Source: Actinomycetota bacterium (GTDB taxonomy: Bacteria > Actinomycetota > Acidimicrobiia > Acidimicrobiales > Ilumatobacteraceae). From it: a stretch of DNA of 8,158 nt. The translations under genes were made by a program, and so were the position numbers. The notes beneath the pieces were generated by a model. It did not search any database. It saw nothing but the letters and a program-made list of their open reading frames with translations, and was not told the origin of the DNA. This document shows positions 1 to 5,917 of this stretch, piece by piece (within the stretch, counting starts at the first letter, position 1; each line of letters begins with the position of its first letter). Where the stretch lies: the NCBI GenBank assembly GCA_005788205.1, contig SXYT01000001.1, positions 1-8,158 on the forward strand, in the 5' to 3' direction.

Positions 1-942
1 AAGGACGAGCAGCCCGCCCGCCCAGGCCCCCGCGGCGAGCATGTGCACCGCATCGACGGGCGCCCAGAGCCACGCAGAAGTGCCGGCGGCGGCGTGGCCG
101 GAGAACGAGAACGTGAGCACGGTGAGCACCGAGAGAACGACAGCGATGGTCGACATGACCGAGTCCCAGTCGCCGCGGCGGAGGCCCCGCACCCAGGCGG
201 CCCACAGCAGCACCAGCACGAGCCGCACGAGCAGGGCGGCACCGAGCCTGCTCGGCGCGACGTCACCCCACGCCGACCACGAGAAGACGTCCGACCACCC
301 GCCGCCGGTGACCCATGCACCCTGCAGTGCGAAGTGGGCGCCGGTGCCGAGCAGCGTGAGCAGCAGGCCGGCGGTCATCACACGGTGCGCACGTGGCGAG
401 CCGAGGAACCTGGTCCCCCAGGTGACGGACACCGTGCCGATGATGAGCATCACGCCGAGGAACGCGACGAACCGTGCCGCTCCGATCGGAATCCCGAGCG
501 GCGACTTCTCCCCCACGGCAGCGACGACGCTCGCGACAAGGTCACCGCCCGTGCCGGTGCTGACGGTGCCGATCTCGAACGGGAACGCACCGTTCACCGG
601 GTGGCCGTCGGCGCTGGTGACGCGCCACACCACCACGTAGGTGCCGTTCCCGAGACGCGGCAGGTCGGCGATCACGACCGACGCGTTGCCGCCCGACAGC
701 TGCGCACGCCCGATCCGCACCTCCTTCCGGTCGGCATCGAACAAGCGGAGACTGGAGAGCCCCACCTCCACGTCCTCGTCGAAGTCGAGCAGCAACTGGT
801 CGGGTGCCGACGCCAGCACAGTCGACGCGGCCGGCACGGAGTAGACCAGCACCGTGTGCGCCGACGCCGTCGAAGGTGCCGCGAACAAAAAGGCCGCCGC
901 GGCAACGAGCACCGCCGCGAGCAGACGGACCGTGCGCCTCAC
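1..942 (-). CDS. copCD: Fused CopC-CopD copper protein, 3' end beyond the window
   Basis: The 314 visible codons run in frame off the left edge, so the C-terminus is missing. Residues 1-28 form a signal peptide (RR near the start, an Ala/Leu-rich core, then ASA). Cleavage after ASA would leave His29 as the mature N-terminus. Residues 29-124 are a CopC domain, with SVPAAST, a WRVTSADGHPVNG block and FPFEIG. His29, Asp112 and His114 match the N-terminal His plus DxH set known to bind Cu(II) in CopC proteins. From about residue 154 five hydrophobic segments follow (about 154-175, 187-208, 233-252, 261-281 and 298 onward), with SGHAA and HMLAAGAWAGGLLVL typical of CopD. The family is linked to copper binding outside the membrane and to copper uptake or homeostasis; direction of transport is not shown here. 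The GTG start is fixed by a GTGA overlap with the stop of the upstream gene, suggesting translational coupling. Similar to the YcnJ-type fusion. Confidence 0.92.
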   Translation of the reverse strand, partial: MRRTVRLLAAVLVAAAAFLFAAPSTASAHTVLVYSVPAASTVLASAPDQLLLDFDEDVEVGLSSLRLFDADRKEVRIGRAQLSGGNASVVIADLPRLGNGTYVVVWRVTSADGHPVNGAFPFEIGTVSTGTGGDLVASVVAAVGEKSPLGIPIGAARFVAFLGVMLIIGTVSVTWGTRFLGSPRAHRVMTAGLLLTLLGTGAHFALQGAWVTGGGWSDVFSWSAWGDVAPSRLGAALLVRLVLVLLWAAWVRGLRRGDWDSVMSTIAVVLSVLTVLTFSFSGHAAAGTSAWLWAPVDAVHMLAAGAWAGGLLVL

Positions 943-1601
943 AGACCCGGGCCCTGCGGCAGGCCGTCCACCTGGGCCCGGTTGATGAGCCACGCGAGGC
1001 GCAGCCCGTCCGGCAGCTCCATCGCCCTCGCCGGCAGCTGCGTGAGACCCATCGGGTGGCTGGCGGCCCATGCCATCTTCTGGCGGTCCAGTTCCATCCG
1101 CACGAACAGCTCGGGCCACTCGTCGTGACCGATGCCGACGTCGAGGTCCGTGAGATGGACCGTCACCTCACGCAGTCTCCTGAACGGGACGTCAGCAATC
1201 GGCACGGTCGCACCGGTGGCGATGACGCCCGAGCCCGTCCACATGGTCGCGTCGCCGCGGAACCACAGTGCCTCGAGCGCATAGATGCTCGTGCGCAGGT
1301 TGCCCACGAGAACCGCGGCTGTGTCGCCTGCACCGTCCTCGATGTCACGGTTGCGCTCCTCCATGCCGCCGGGGTACTGCATCCCGGTCTCGCCGCGGCC
1401 GGCCGACTCGCACATCAGCGCGAACCCGTCGGCGTTGCGGCGCAGGTGGTTGAGGACGTGGCCGCGCGTCCACCCGGGCAGGAGCGAAGGTGCACGGAGA
1501 TCGGCGTCCGAGAGTCCGTCGGACACCTGAAGCAGCCTCTGGTGGGCGGCGGTGCACGCCTCCACGCAGCGCTCGATCAGCCGGAGGTCGGGGGTTCCCA
1601 C
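939..1601 (-). CDS. Maleylpyruvate isomerase-family (mycothiol-dependent, DinB-like) enzyme
   Basis: A 220-residue protein with the MDMPI N-terminal/DinB-like four-helix fold pattern. The segment LPGWTRGHVLNHL (41-53) carries His52, and REVTVHLTDLDVG (144-156) carries Glu145 and His149. This H...ExxxH set corresponds, by position and context, to the zinc ligands of the Corynebacterium glutamicum mycothiol-dependent maleylpyruvate isomerase. The metal site therefore looks intact. The real substrate is unknown: most family members are not maleylpyruvate isomerases, and no gentisate pathway genes are visible here. It starts at GTG 21 bases after the btuD stop, with no Shine-Dalgarno sequence but a TAGCGT box ending 7 bases before the GTG, so it may be made from its own leaderless transcript as well as by read-through. 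Its stop overlaps the copCD start (GTGA), which ties it to copper genes rather than to B12 transport. A detoxifying mycothiol S-transferase is an alternative. Confidence 0.85.
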   Translation of the reverse strand: MGTPDLRLIERCVEACTAAHQRLLQVSDGLSDADLRAPSLLPGWTRGHVLNHLRRNADGFALMCESAGRGETGMQYPGGMEERNRDIEDGAGDTAAVLVGNLRTSIYALEALWFRGDATMWTGSGVIATGATVPIADVPFRRLREVTVHLTDLDVGIGHDEWPELFVRMELDRQKMAWAASHPMGLTQLPARAMELPDGLRLAWLINRAQVDGLPQGPGL

Positions 1602-1614
1602 GCCGACAACGCTA
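1602..1614 (-). promoter_or_regulatory. Candidate leaderless promoter for the maleylpyruvate isomerase-family gene
   Basis: On the minus strand TAGCGT (1614-1609) fits the actinobacterial -10 pattern TAnnnT and is followed by seven bases and then the GTG start, so transcription would begin at or next to the start codon. There is no Shine-Dalgarno sequence in the 21-base gap. The block is nearly the same as the one before the PAC2 gene (TAGAGT, seven bases, GTG). No convincing -35 box is visible inside the end of btuD. Confidence 0.5.
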
Positions 1615-1622
1615 GTGGCGGG

Positions 1623-2408
1623 TCAGCGCAGGTCGGGTGTGCGGCTCGGCACCACGATGATCGTCCCGTCGGCCTCGCGGTGCACACGCACGGAGACACC
1701 GTAGAACTCGCCGAGGGTCTCGGGGCGCAGCACCTCCTCGGCAGAACCGTGCGCCACACGGTGCCCCTCGTGCATCAGCACGAGACGGTCCGAGTAGATG
1801 CCGGCGAGCGTGAGGTCGTGCATGGCGCTGATGACCGTGAGGCCGTGCTCTCGGCGCAGCCTGTCGACCAGCTCGAGCGCCTGCTGCTGGTGGCCGATGT
1901 CGAGCGCGCTCGTGGGCTCGTCGAGCAGCAGTATCGGTGCCTCCTGGGCGACAGCGCGCGCGATGACGAGGCGCTGCCTCTCGCCACCGGACAGCGTGCC
2001 GATGTCGCGGCCCGCGAGCGGGGCGAGGTCGAGCCGCTCGATGACGTCGTCCACCATGCCGAGGTCATGCCTGCTCTCGGCGCCGAAGTGGGACACGAAC
2101 GGGTTGCGCCCGAGCAGCACGTACTCGCGGCCCGTCATGCCCGGCGGCAGCACCGGGTTCTGGGGGACGTACGCGATCAGTTGCGCGCGGCGGCGCGCGG
2201 AACGCGAGTGCAGCGGTGCGCCGTCCACCAGCATGAGCCCGACGTGGGGGGCGACCCCCACGACGGATCGCAGCAATGACGACTTGCCCGCGCCGTTCGG
2301 GCCGATGACGCACAGCCACTCCCCCGGCCGCACGGTGTCGCTGAAGCCGTGGACGGCCACGTGGCTGCCGTAGCGCACGCCGACGTTGTCGAAGACCAAC
2401 GATGTCAC
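1623..2408 (-). CDS. btuD: Cobalamin-type ABC importer ATPase
   Basis: A 261-residue cytoplasmic ATPase of the FepC/BtuD group, which powers import of cobalamin or iron chelates through a FecCD-type permease. All motifs are intact: Walker A GPNGAGKS (36-43), Q-loop glutamine in VPQN (Q83), signature LSGGERQR (139-146), Walker B ILLLDE (159-164), D-loop SALD (167-170) and switch His197 in MHD. The length is usual for the family. The GTG start overlaps the btuC stop as GTGA, which both fixes the start and suggests coupled translation with the permease. The substrate is inferred from the cobalamin riboswitch and BtuF-like protein in the same operon; the ATPase alone cannot separate B12 from heme or siderophore transport. 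Confidence 0.93.
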   Translation of the reverse strand: MTSLVFDNVGVRYGSHVAVHGFSDTVRPGEWLCVIGPNGAGKSSLLRSVVGVAPHVGLMLVDGAPLHSRSARRRAQLIAYVPQNPVLPPGMTGREYVLLGRNPFVSHFGAESRHDLGMVDDVIERLDLAPLAGRDIGTLSGGERQRLVIARAVAQEAPILLLDEPTSALDIGHQQQALELVDRLRREHGLTVISAMHDLTLAGIYSDRLVLMHEGHRVAHGSAEEVLRPETLGEFYGVSVRVHREADGTIIVVPSRTPDLR

Positions 2409-3457
2409 CGGGACCCCTGTCTTGTCCGCAGGATGAGCAGGAAGAACGGCGCCCCGAGGAACGCGGTGACGACGCCGATCGGCGTCTCGGCCGGCTTGTC
2501 GAGGATGCGGCCGGGGATGTCGGCCACGATGAGGAACGCCGCGCCGAGCATCATCGACAGCGGAAGCACCAGGCGGAAGCTGCTGCCGACGAGCAGGCGC
2601 ACCGCGTGCGGCACGATGATGCCGACGAAGCCGATGAGCCCGCTGACGGCGACGACGGCGGCGGTGCCGAGCGTGGCGGCGATCACCACGGCCAGGCGGA
2701 TACGGCGCACGTCCGCCCCGAGGGCGCTCGCCTCCTCGTCACCCACGCGCAGCACGTCGAGCAGGCGGCGGTGCATGAGGAGCACGACGGTGCTCACGAC
2801 CACGTAGGGGACGACGAGCCGCACGTCGCCCCACGTGGCGGTGGAGAGACGGCCGAGGATCCACGAGTACACCTGGCGCACCACGTCCGAGTTGCGCTGC
2901 AGCAGGAACGTCTGGATCGCGGTGGCGAGCGACGTCACCGCGACACCGGCCAGCACGAGCGTGATGGAGGTGCGGTCACCGCCGAAGGTGGACCCCACCA
3001 GGTAAGTCATGAGGACAGCGGCGAGACCGCCCGCGAATGCGACGAGCGGCAACGGGTCGACGGGCCACGAGAGGCTGCCGGTGCGGTTGACCGTGATGAC
3101 GATGGTGGCCCCGAGCCCCGCGCCGGCGGCGACACCGAGCAGGTACGGGTCGACCAACGGGTTGCGGAAGACGCCCTGGTAGCTGGCGCCCGCGACCGAG
3201 AGGGTGGAACCGACGAGCGCGGCGAGGACAACGCGCGGCGCGCGGATCTGCCAGATGATCGACCAGTCGGTGTCACCCACGCCGCTGTCCAGCGAGACGA
3301 ACGGCAGGTGGTCGAGCAGGGCGAGCGGCACGCGCCACCAGTCCGGCCCGGCCGGCCCGATGGTCACCCCCGCCACGAGGGCAAGGACGAGCGCGCACGC
3401 CGAACCCGCGAACCACGGCATGGCTCGCTTCGGCGCGGCGTGCGCGACCGTCTCCAT
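2405..3457 (-). CDS. btuC: Cobalamin-type ABC importer permease, FecCD family
   Basis: A 350-residue integral membrane protein of the BtuC/FecCD family, expected to form a homodimer with about ten helices per subunit. Family blocks are clear: RAPRVVLAALVG (72-83), YQGVFRNPLVDPYLLGVAAG (93-112), SGLIGFVGIIVPHAVRLLVG (272-291, the ATPase-coupling region) and ETPIGVVTAFLGAPFFLLIL (324-343). The open frame extends further upstream to 3568, but that part would overlap the end of btuF. I chose ATG at 3457 because GGAGG lies seven bases before it and because the hydrophobic first helix (about 15-33) then starts close to the N-terminus. It follows btuF by 25 bases and overlaps btuD by four. It supplies the channel for the BtuF-bound ligand. 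Confidence 0.93.
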   Translation of the reverse strand: METVAHAAPKRAMPWFAGSACALVLALVAGVTIGPAGPDWWRVPLALLDHLPFVSLDSGVGDTDWSIIWQIRAPRVVLAALVGSTLSVAGASYQGVFRNPLVDPYLLGVAAGAGLGATIVITVNRTGSLSWPVDPLPLVAFAGGLAAVLMTYLVGSTFGGDRTSITLVLAGVAVTSLATAIQTFLLQRNSDVVRQVYSWILGRLSTATWGDVRLVVPYVVVSTVVLLMHRRLLDVLRVGDEEASALGADVRRIRLAVVIAATLGTAAVVAVSGLIGFVGIIVPHAVRLLVGSSFRLVLPLSMMLGAAFLIVADIPGRILDKPAETPIGVVTAFLGAPFFLLILRTRQGSR

Positions 3458-3462
3458 CCGGA

Positions 3463-3467
3463 TCCTC
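3463..3467 (-). promoter_or_regulatory. Shine-Dalgarno site of btuC
   Basis: The minus strand reads CGGAGGATCCGG and then ATG. This strong GGAGG, together with the btuF stop just upstream, decides for the shorter btuC start over the longer open frame. Confidence 0.75.
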
Positions 3468-3482
3468 CGCGTTGCCTGCGCG

Positions 3483-4400
3483 CTACTTCTGCAGCGCCTT
3501 GATGGCCTGGGCCATCTGGGTGACGAGGTCGACCACGCGCGGGCCCCAGCGCGACGCCACGTCATCATCGAGTTCCACGACGTTGCCGTTCTTCACCGCG
3601 TCGATGCCGGACCAGCCCGGGCGCTTCGCGACCACTGCCGCGTTCTGGCCGCAGCACTTGGTGTCAGCGAGGAAGATGATGCTCGGGTTCGCCTTGATGA
3701 TCGCCTCGGCGTTCATCTGCGGGTAGTCGTTGCCCTCCTCGACGCCGTCGGCGACGTTCGCGATGCCGGTCGCCTTCAGCAGCGACCCGACGAACGTGTT
3801 GGAGGTGACGCTGTAGAGGGTGTTGTCGAGTTCGTAGAAGTACGAGGCACCCGCGGGCGCGGTCACGCCGGCGGTCGCCGCCTTGATCTTCGACTCCATG
3901 TCCGCGACGAGTGCCGCGGCGGCCTCCTCGCGGCCGGTCGCCGCGCCGAGCTCGCCGATCTGGCGGTACACGTCGTCCAGCGATGCCGCGGCGGCGCCGG
4001 TCCACACCGTGATGCCGGGGTCAGCCGAGGTCAGCTGCTCGCTGATCTTGTTCATGTCGTTCGAGATGAGCACCAGGTCCGGCTCGTAGCCGAGGATCGC
4101 CTCGGCGCTCGGCTCGAACGCGGAGATCTCGGTGACCTTGTCCGCGGTCTCCGCCGGGAAGGTGCTCAGGCTGTCGACTGCGACCACCAGGTCGCCGGCG
4201 CCGATGGCATAGAGCATCTCTGTCGCCGTCGGCGAGAGGCTGACGATGCGGACGCTCTCGGACGTCGCGGCCGCCGCGGTGTCGGACGAGGCGTCGGACG
4301 AGGCGTCGGACGAGGTGTCCGACCCGCCGCATGCGGCCAGGAAAGAGAGCGAGGCGGCCGCCAGGATGGCGATCCGCCTCGGGATGGATGTTTTCTTCAT
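3483..4400 (-). CDS. btuF: BtuF-like cobalamin-binding lipoprotein
   Basis: A 305-residue substrate-binding lipoprotein for the ABC importer. The N-terminus is MKKTSIPRRI, followed by a hydrophobic core and lipobox LAAC (21-24), so Cys24 should be lipidated and the protein held on the outside of the membrane. Residues about 26-48 are a low-complexity Ser/Asp/Ala linker (three SSDA-like repeats). The rest is a BtuF-type helical-backbone binding domain: VRIVSLSPTATEML (50-63), NTLYSVTSNTFVGSLLKATG (193-212), YPQMNAEAII (226-235), RPGW (260-263) and SRWGPRVVDLV (283-293). A Cys-Cys pair (249-250) sits in the TKCCGQNA stretch. The start has GGAGG seven bases upstream and a cobalamin riboswitch in its leader, which makes B12 or another corrinoid the most likely ligand. 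Siderophore or heme binding is the less likely alternative. Confidence 0.92.
   Translation of the reverse strand: MKKTSIPRRIAILAAASLSFLAACGGSDTSSDASSDASSDTAAAATSESVRIVSLSPTATEMLYAIGAGDLVVAVDSLSTFPAETADKVTEISAFEPSAEAILGYEPDLVLISNDMNKISEQLTSADPGITVWTGAAAASLDDVYRQIGELGAATGREEAAAALVADMESKIKAATAGVTAPAGASYFYELDNTLYSVTSNTFVGSLLKATGIANVADGVEEGNDYPQMNAEAIIKANPSIIFLADTKCCGQNAAVVAKRPGWSGIDAVKNGNVVELDDDVASRWGPRVVDLVTQMAQAIKALQK
4279..4314. repeat. Three 12-base tandem repeats inside the btuF linker
   Basis: The plus strand has GTGTCGGACGAG and then GCGTCGGACGAG twice, followed by a diverging partial copy. Read on the minus strand they encode SSDA-type repeats in the flexible tether just after the lipidated cysteine. 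The copy number can change in whole codons without breaking the gene. Confidence 0.85.
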
Positions 4401-4431
4401 TTTCTTCCTCCGAAGATGTGGAGAAAGAAGA
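4401..4431 (-). promoter_or_regulatory. SD-sequestering hairpin of the btuF leader (riboswitch expression platform)
   Basis: On the minus strand TTCTTTCTCC (4429-4420) can pair with GGAGGAAGAA (4411-4402) over ten pairs with a single G-U. The loop is eight bases, and the stem closes directly before the btuF ATG. The paired strand contains the whole Shine-Dalgarno sequence GGAGG (4411-4407), so this stem would block ribosome binding. No run of T follows it, so it is not a factor-independent terminator. It fits a riboswitch that acts on translation. Confidence 0.65.
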
Positions 4432-4499
4432 GTGGGTCACGATTCACGGCCGTCGCCGTTGCCTCCGCGGACCGCCCTTCCTTCGAGGGTTGGTTTGTC

Positions 4500-4612
4500 G
4501 CACACAGAGCCAGGCGACCGGACTCGTGGGTGCGCTGGAGTGCGCACCCACATCACCGTTGCGGGACAGTGCCGGAATCTCACCGGACTTCGCTGGGTTC
4601 TGTGCTGCACAC
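4500..4612 (-). ncRNA. Cobalamin (B12) riboswitch aptamer upstream of btuFCD
   Basis: On the minus strand the conserved core reads GAAGTCCGGTGAGATTCCGG (4591-4572), then CACTGTCCCGCAACGGTGA (4571-4553), which matches the family pattern GGGAAnnCGGUG...UCCGG...CUGUCCCGCAACNGUGA. The B12 box follows as GAGTCCGGTCGCCTGGCTC (4525-4507). A perfect ten-pair stem with loop ACTCCA (4551-4526) lies between them, in the place of the P13-type arm. GCACAGA (4605-4599) pairs with TCTGTGT (4508-4502), and inside it CCAG pairs with CTGG, which closes the aptamer as P1. The class (large or compact) and exact ends are uncertain. It sits about 100 bases before the B12 importer it would regulate, and should lower its expression when the cofactor is plentiful. 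Confidence 0.9.
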
Positions 4613-4628
4613 CGTTGCCGATGTGCAG
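4605..4628 (-). promoter_or_regulatory. 5' leader hairpin before the riboswitch
   Basis: CTGCACA (4628-4622) and TGTGCAG (4611-4605) on the minus strand are perfect inverted repeats around a ten-base loop. They lie at the expected start of the transcript, directly before P1 of the aptamer. The hairpin may stabilise the 5' end or be a peripheral arm of the riboswitch. Confidence 0.45.
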
Positions 4629-4633
4629 AGCCG

Positions 4634-4639
4634 ACATTA
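4634..4639 (-). promoter_or_regulatory. Probable -10 box of the btuFCD operon
   Basis: TAATGT on the minus strand fits the TAnnnT -10 pattern. It would start transcription near 4627, just before the 5' hairpin and the riboswitch. TTGCTG (4665-4660) lies upstream, but the 20-base spacing is too long for a normal -35 partner, so only the -10 is supported. A GCACG-TCG-CGTGC inverted repeat (4657-4645) lies between them and could be an operator or chance. Confidence 0.5.
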
Positions 4640-4690
4640 GCAGAGCACGCGACGTGCGGCAGCAATCCGTGCCGTGCACGGGTGCGGGCG

Positions 4691-5899
4691 TCAGGAGACG
4701 AGATCAATGATGCGCTGCACGCCCTCGGCGAGATCATCATCGCCGAGCGCGAACGAGAGGCGCGCAAAGCCGGGGCTGCCGAAGGCCTCGCCCGGCACGA
4801 TGGCCACCTGGGCCTCGGAGAGGAGAAGATCGGCGAGCTCGAGGGTGCTCGCGGCACGCTTGCCACGGATGTCGCGGTCGAGCAGGTTCGAGAAGTTCGG
4901 GTAGCAGTAGAACGCGCCCTGTGGCTCCATGCAGGTGACGCCCGGGATGGAGTTCAGCATCTTCCACATCCTCTGGCCGCGGCGCTCGAACGCCGAGCGC
5001 ATCTCGGTGACCGCGGTGAGGTCGCCGCTGACGGCGGCGAGCGCGGCCATCTGCGACACGTTCGCCACGTTCGATGTGGTGTGCGACTGGAAGTTGACGG
5101 CGGCCTTCATGACGTCCTTCGGGCCGATCATCCAGCCGACGCGCCAGCCGGTCATGGCGTACGTCTTGGCGACGCCGTTCAGCACCAGGCACTGACCGGC
5201 GAGTTCCGGCACGAGAGCCGGCATGGACGCGAACGTGTGCCCGCCGAACGTGAGGTGTTCGTAGATCTCGTCGGTGAGGACCCACACCTTGTTGCGCACG
5301 GCCCACTCGCCGATGGCCTTCGTCTCCTCGGGCGTGTACACCGAGCCGGTGGGGTTGCTGGGGGACACGAACACGAGGGCCTTCGTGCGATGGGTGAGCG
5401 CGGCGTCCAGCTGGGCGACGGTGACCTTGAAGTCGGTGGACTCGTCGGTGTCGAGGATGACGGGCTTGCCGCCGGCCAGCTCGATCGCCTCGGGGTAGGT
5501 GGTCCAGTACGGGGCGGGCAGGATGACCTCGTCACCCGGGTCGCACATGGCGCAGAACGCCACGTACACGGCGTGCTTGCCGCCGTTCGTGACGAGCACC
5601 TGGTCCGCCGTGACGGCGTAGTTGCTGTCGCGCAGGGTCTTGGCGGCGATCGCCTCGCGCAGCTCGGGCAGGCCCGCGGCCGGCGTGTAGCGGTGGTTCT
5701 TCGGGTCCTGGGCGGCCCTCACCGCCGCCTCCACGATGTTCGCCGGTGTCGGGAAGTCGGGCTCGCCCGCCCCGAACCCGATGACGTTCTGGCCCTGCGC
5801 CTTCAGTGCCTTCGCCTTGGCGTCCACCGCGAGGGTGGCTGACTCTGCGATCGCACCCAGACGGGCAGAAACACGGCGCAATTCGGAGGGACCTGGCAT
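4691..5899 (-). CDS. aspC: Class I aminotransferase, aspartate type
   Basis: A 402-residue PLP enzyme of fold type I, subgroup Ib of aspartate aminotransferases, exchanging the amino group between aspartate and 2-oxoglutarate in the cytoplasm. Visible motifs are GAGEPDFPTP (43-52), NGGKHAV (105-111), PAPYW (128-132), SPSNPTGSVY (179-188) with Asn182, TDEIYEHL (209-216) with Asp210, and the PLP lysine Lys245 in NGVAKTYAMTGWRVGW. Arg380 in FARLSF would bind the substrate carboxylate. The ESATLAV stretch and Lys108 resemble the Thermus-type enzymes, some of which also accept prephenate, so a role in tyrosine or phenylalanine synthesis is possible. The open frame continues upstream under serC, but ATG at 5899 gives the normal family N-terminus. 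No Shine-Dalgarno sequence precedes it. It is divergent from serC, 18 bases apart, and 290 bases upstream of btuF on the same strand. Confidence 0.9.
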   Translation of the reverse strand: MPGPSELRRVSARLGAIAESATLAVDAKAKALKAQGQNVIGFGAGEPDFPTPANIVEAAVRAAQDPKNHRYTPAAGLPELREAIAAKTLRDSNYAVTADQVLVTNGGKHAVYVAFCAMCDPGDEVILPAPYWTTYPEAIELAGGKPVILDTDESTDFKVTVAQLDAALTHRTKALVFVSPSNPTGSVYTPEETKAIGEWAVRNKVWVLTDEIYEHLTFGGHTFASMPALVPELAGQCLVLNGVAKTYAMTGWRVGWMIGPKDVMKAAVNFQSHTTSNVANVSQMAALAAVSGDLTAVTEMRSAFERRGQRMWKMLNSIPGVTCMEPQGAFYCYPNFSNLLDRDIRGKRAASTLELADLLLSEAQVAIVPGEAFGSPGFARLSFALGDDDLAEGVQRIIDLVS

Positions 5900-5917
5900 G
5901 GCAAATAGGATTGCAGG
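5900..5917. promoter_or_regulatory. 18-base divergent aspC/serC start region
   Basis: The two start codons are only 18 bases apart. On the plus strand TAGGAT (5906-5911) fits TAnnnT and is followed by six bases and then the serC GTG, giving a leaderless transcript. On the minus strand the same AT-rich patch reads AATCCTATT, seven or so bases from the aspC ATG, and may serve as an overlapping -10, although it does not fit the TAnnnT pattern as well. Neither gene has a Shine-Dalgarno sequence. Any upstream promoter parts must lie inside the other gene. Confidence 0.5.

Noticed and set aside
43..1128. A long plus-strand open frame opposite copCD and the isomerase-family gene
   Set aside because: The translation is Arg/His/Glu-rich with no family motif and lies antisense to two genes with intact motifs; it is a by-product of high GC content.
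804..2279. A 491-codon plus-strand open frame opposite btuD
   Set aside because: It lies antisense to an ATPase with all motifs present and has a low-complexity composition.
2402..3502. A plus-strand open frame opposite btuC, rich in Glu, Arg and His
   Set aside because: It mirrors the hydrophobic permease on the other strand and shows no domain.
4401..4431. The hairpin before btuF read as an intrinsic terminator
   Set aside because: The stem is rich in A-T and purine/pyrimidine bias, lacks a following T-run, and contains the Shine-Dalgarno sequence, so control of translation fits better.
3204..4640. A plus-strand open frame of 478 codons spanning btuF and the riboswitch
   Set aside because: It crosses a structured RNA leader and an antisense gene, with no recognisable protein features.
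4645..4690. A possible terminator for aspC (GCACG-TCG-CGTGC and the CCGTGCACGG palindrome)
   Set aside because: The stems are short and no T-run follows, so a factor-independent terminator is not supported; read-through into the riboswitch leader cannot be excluded.
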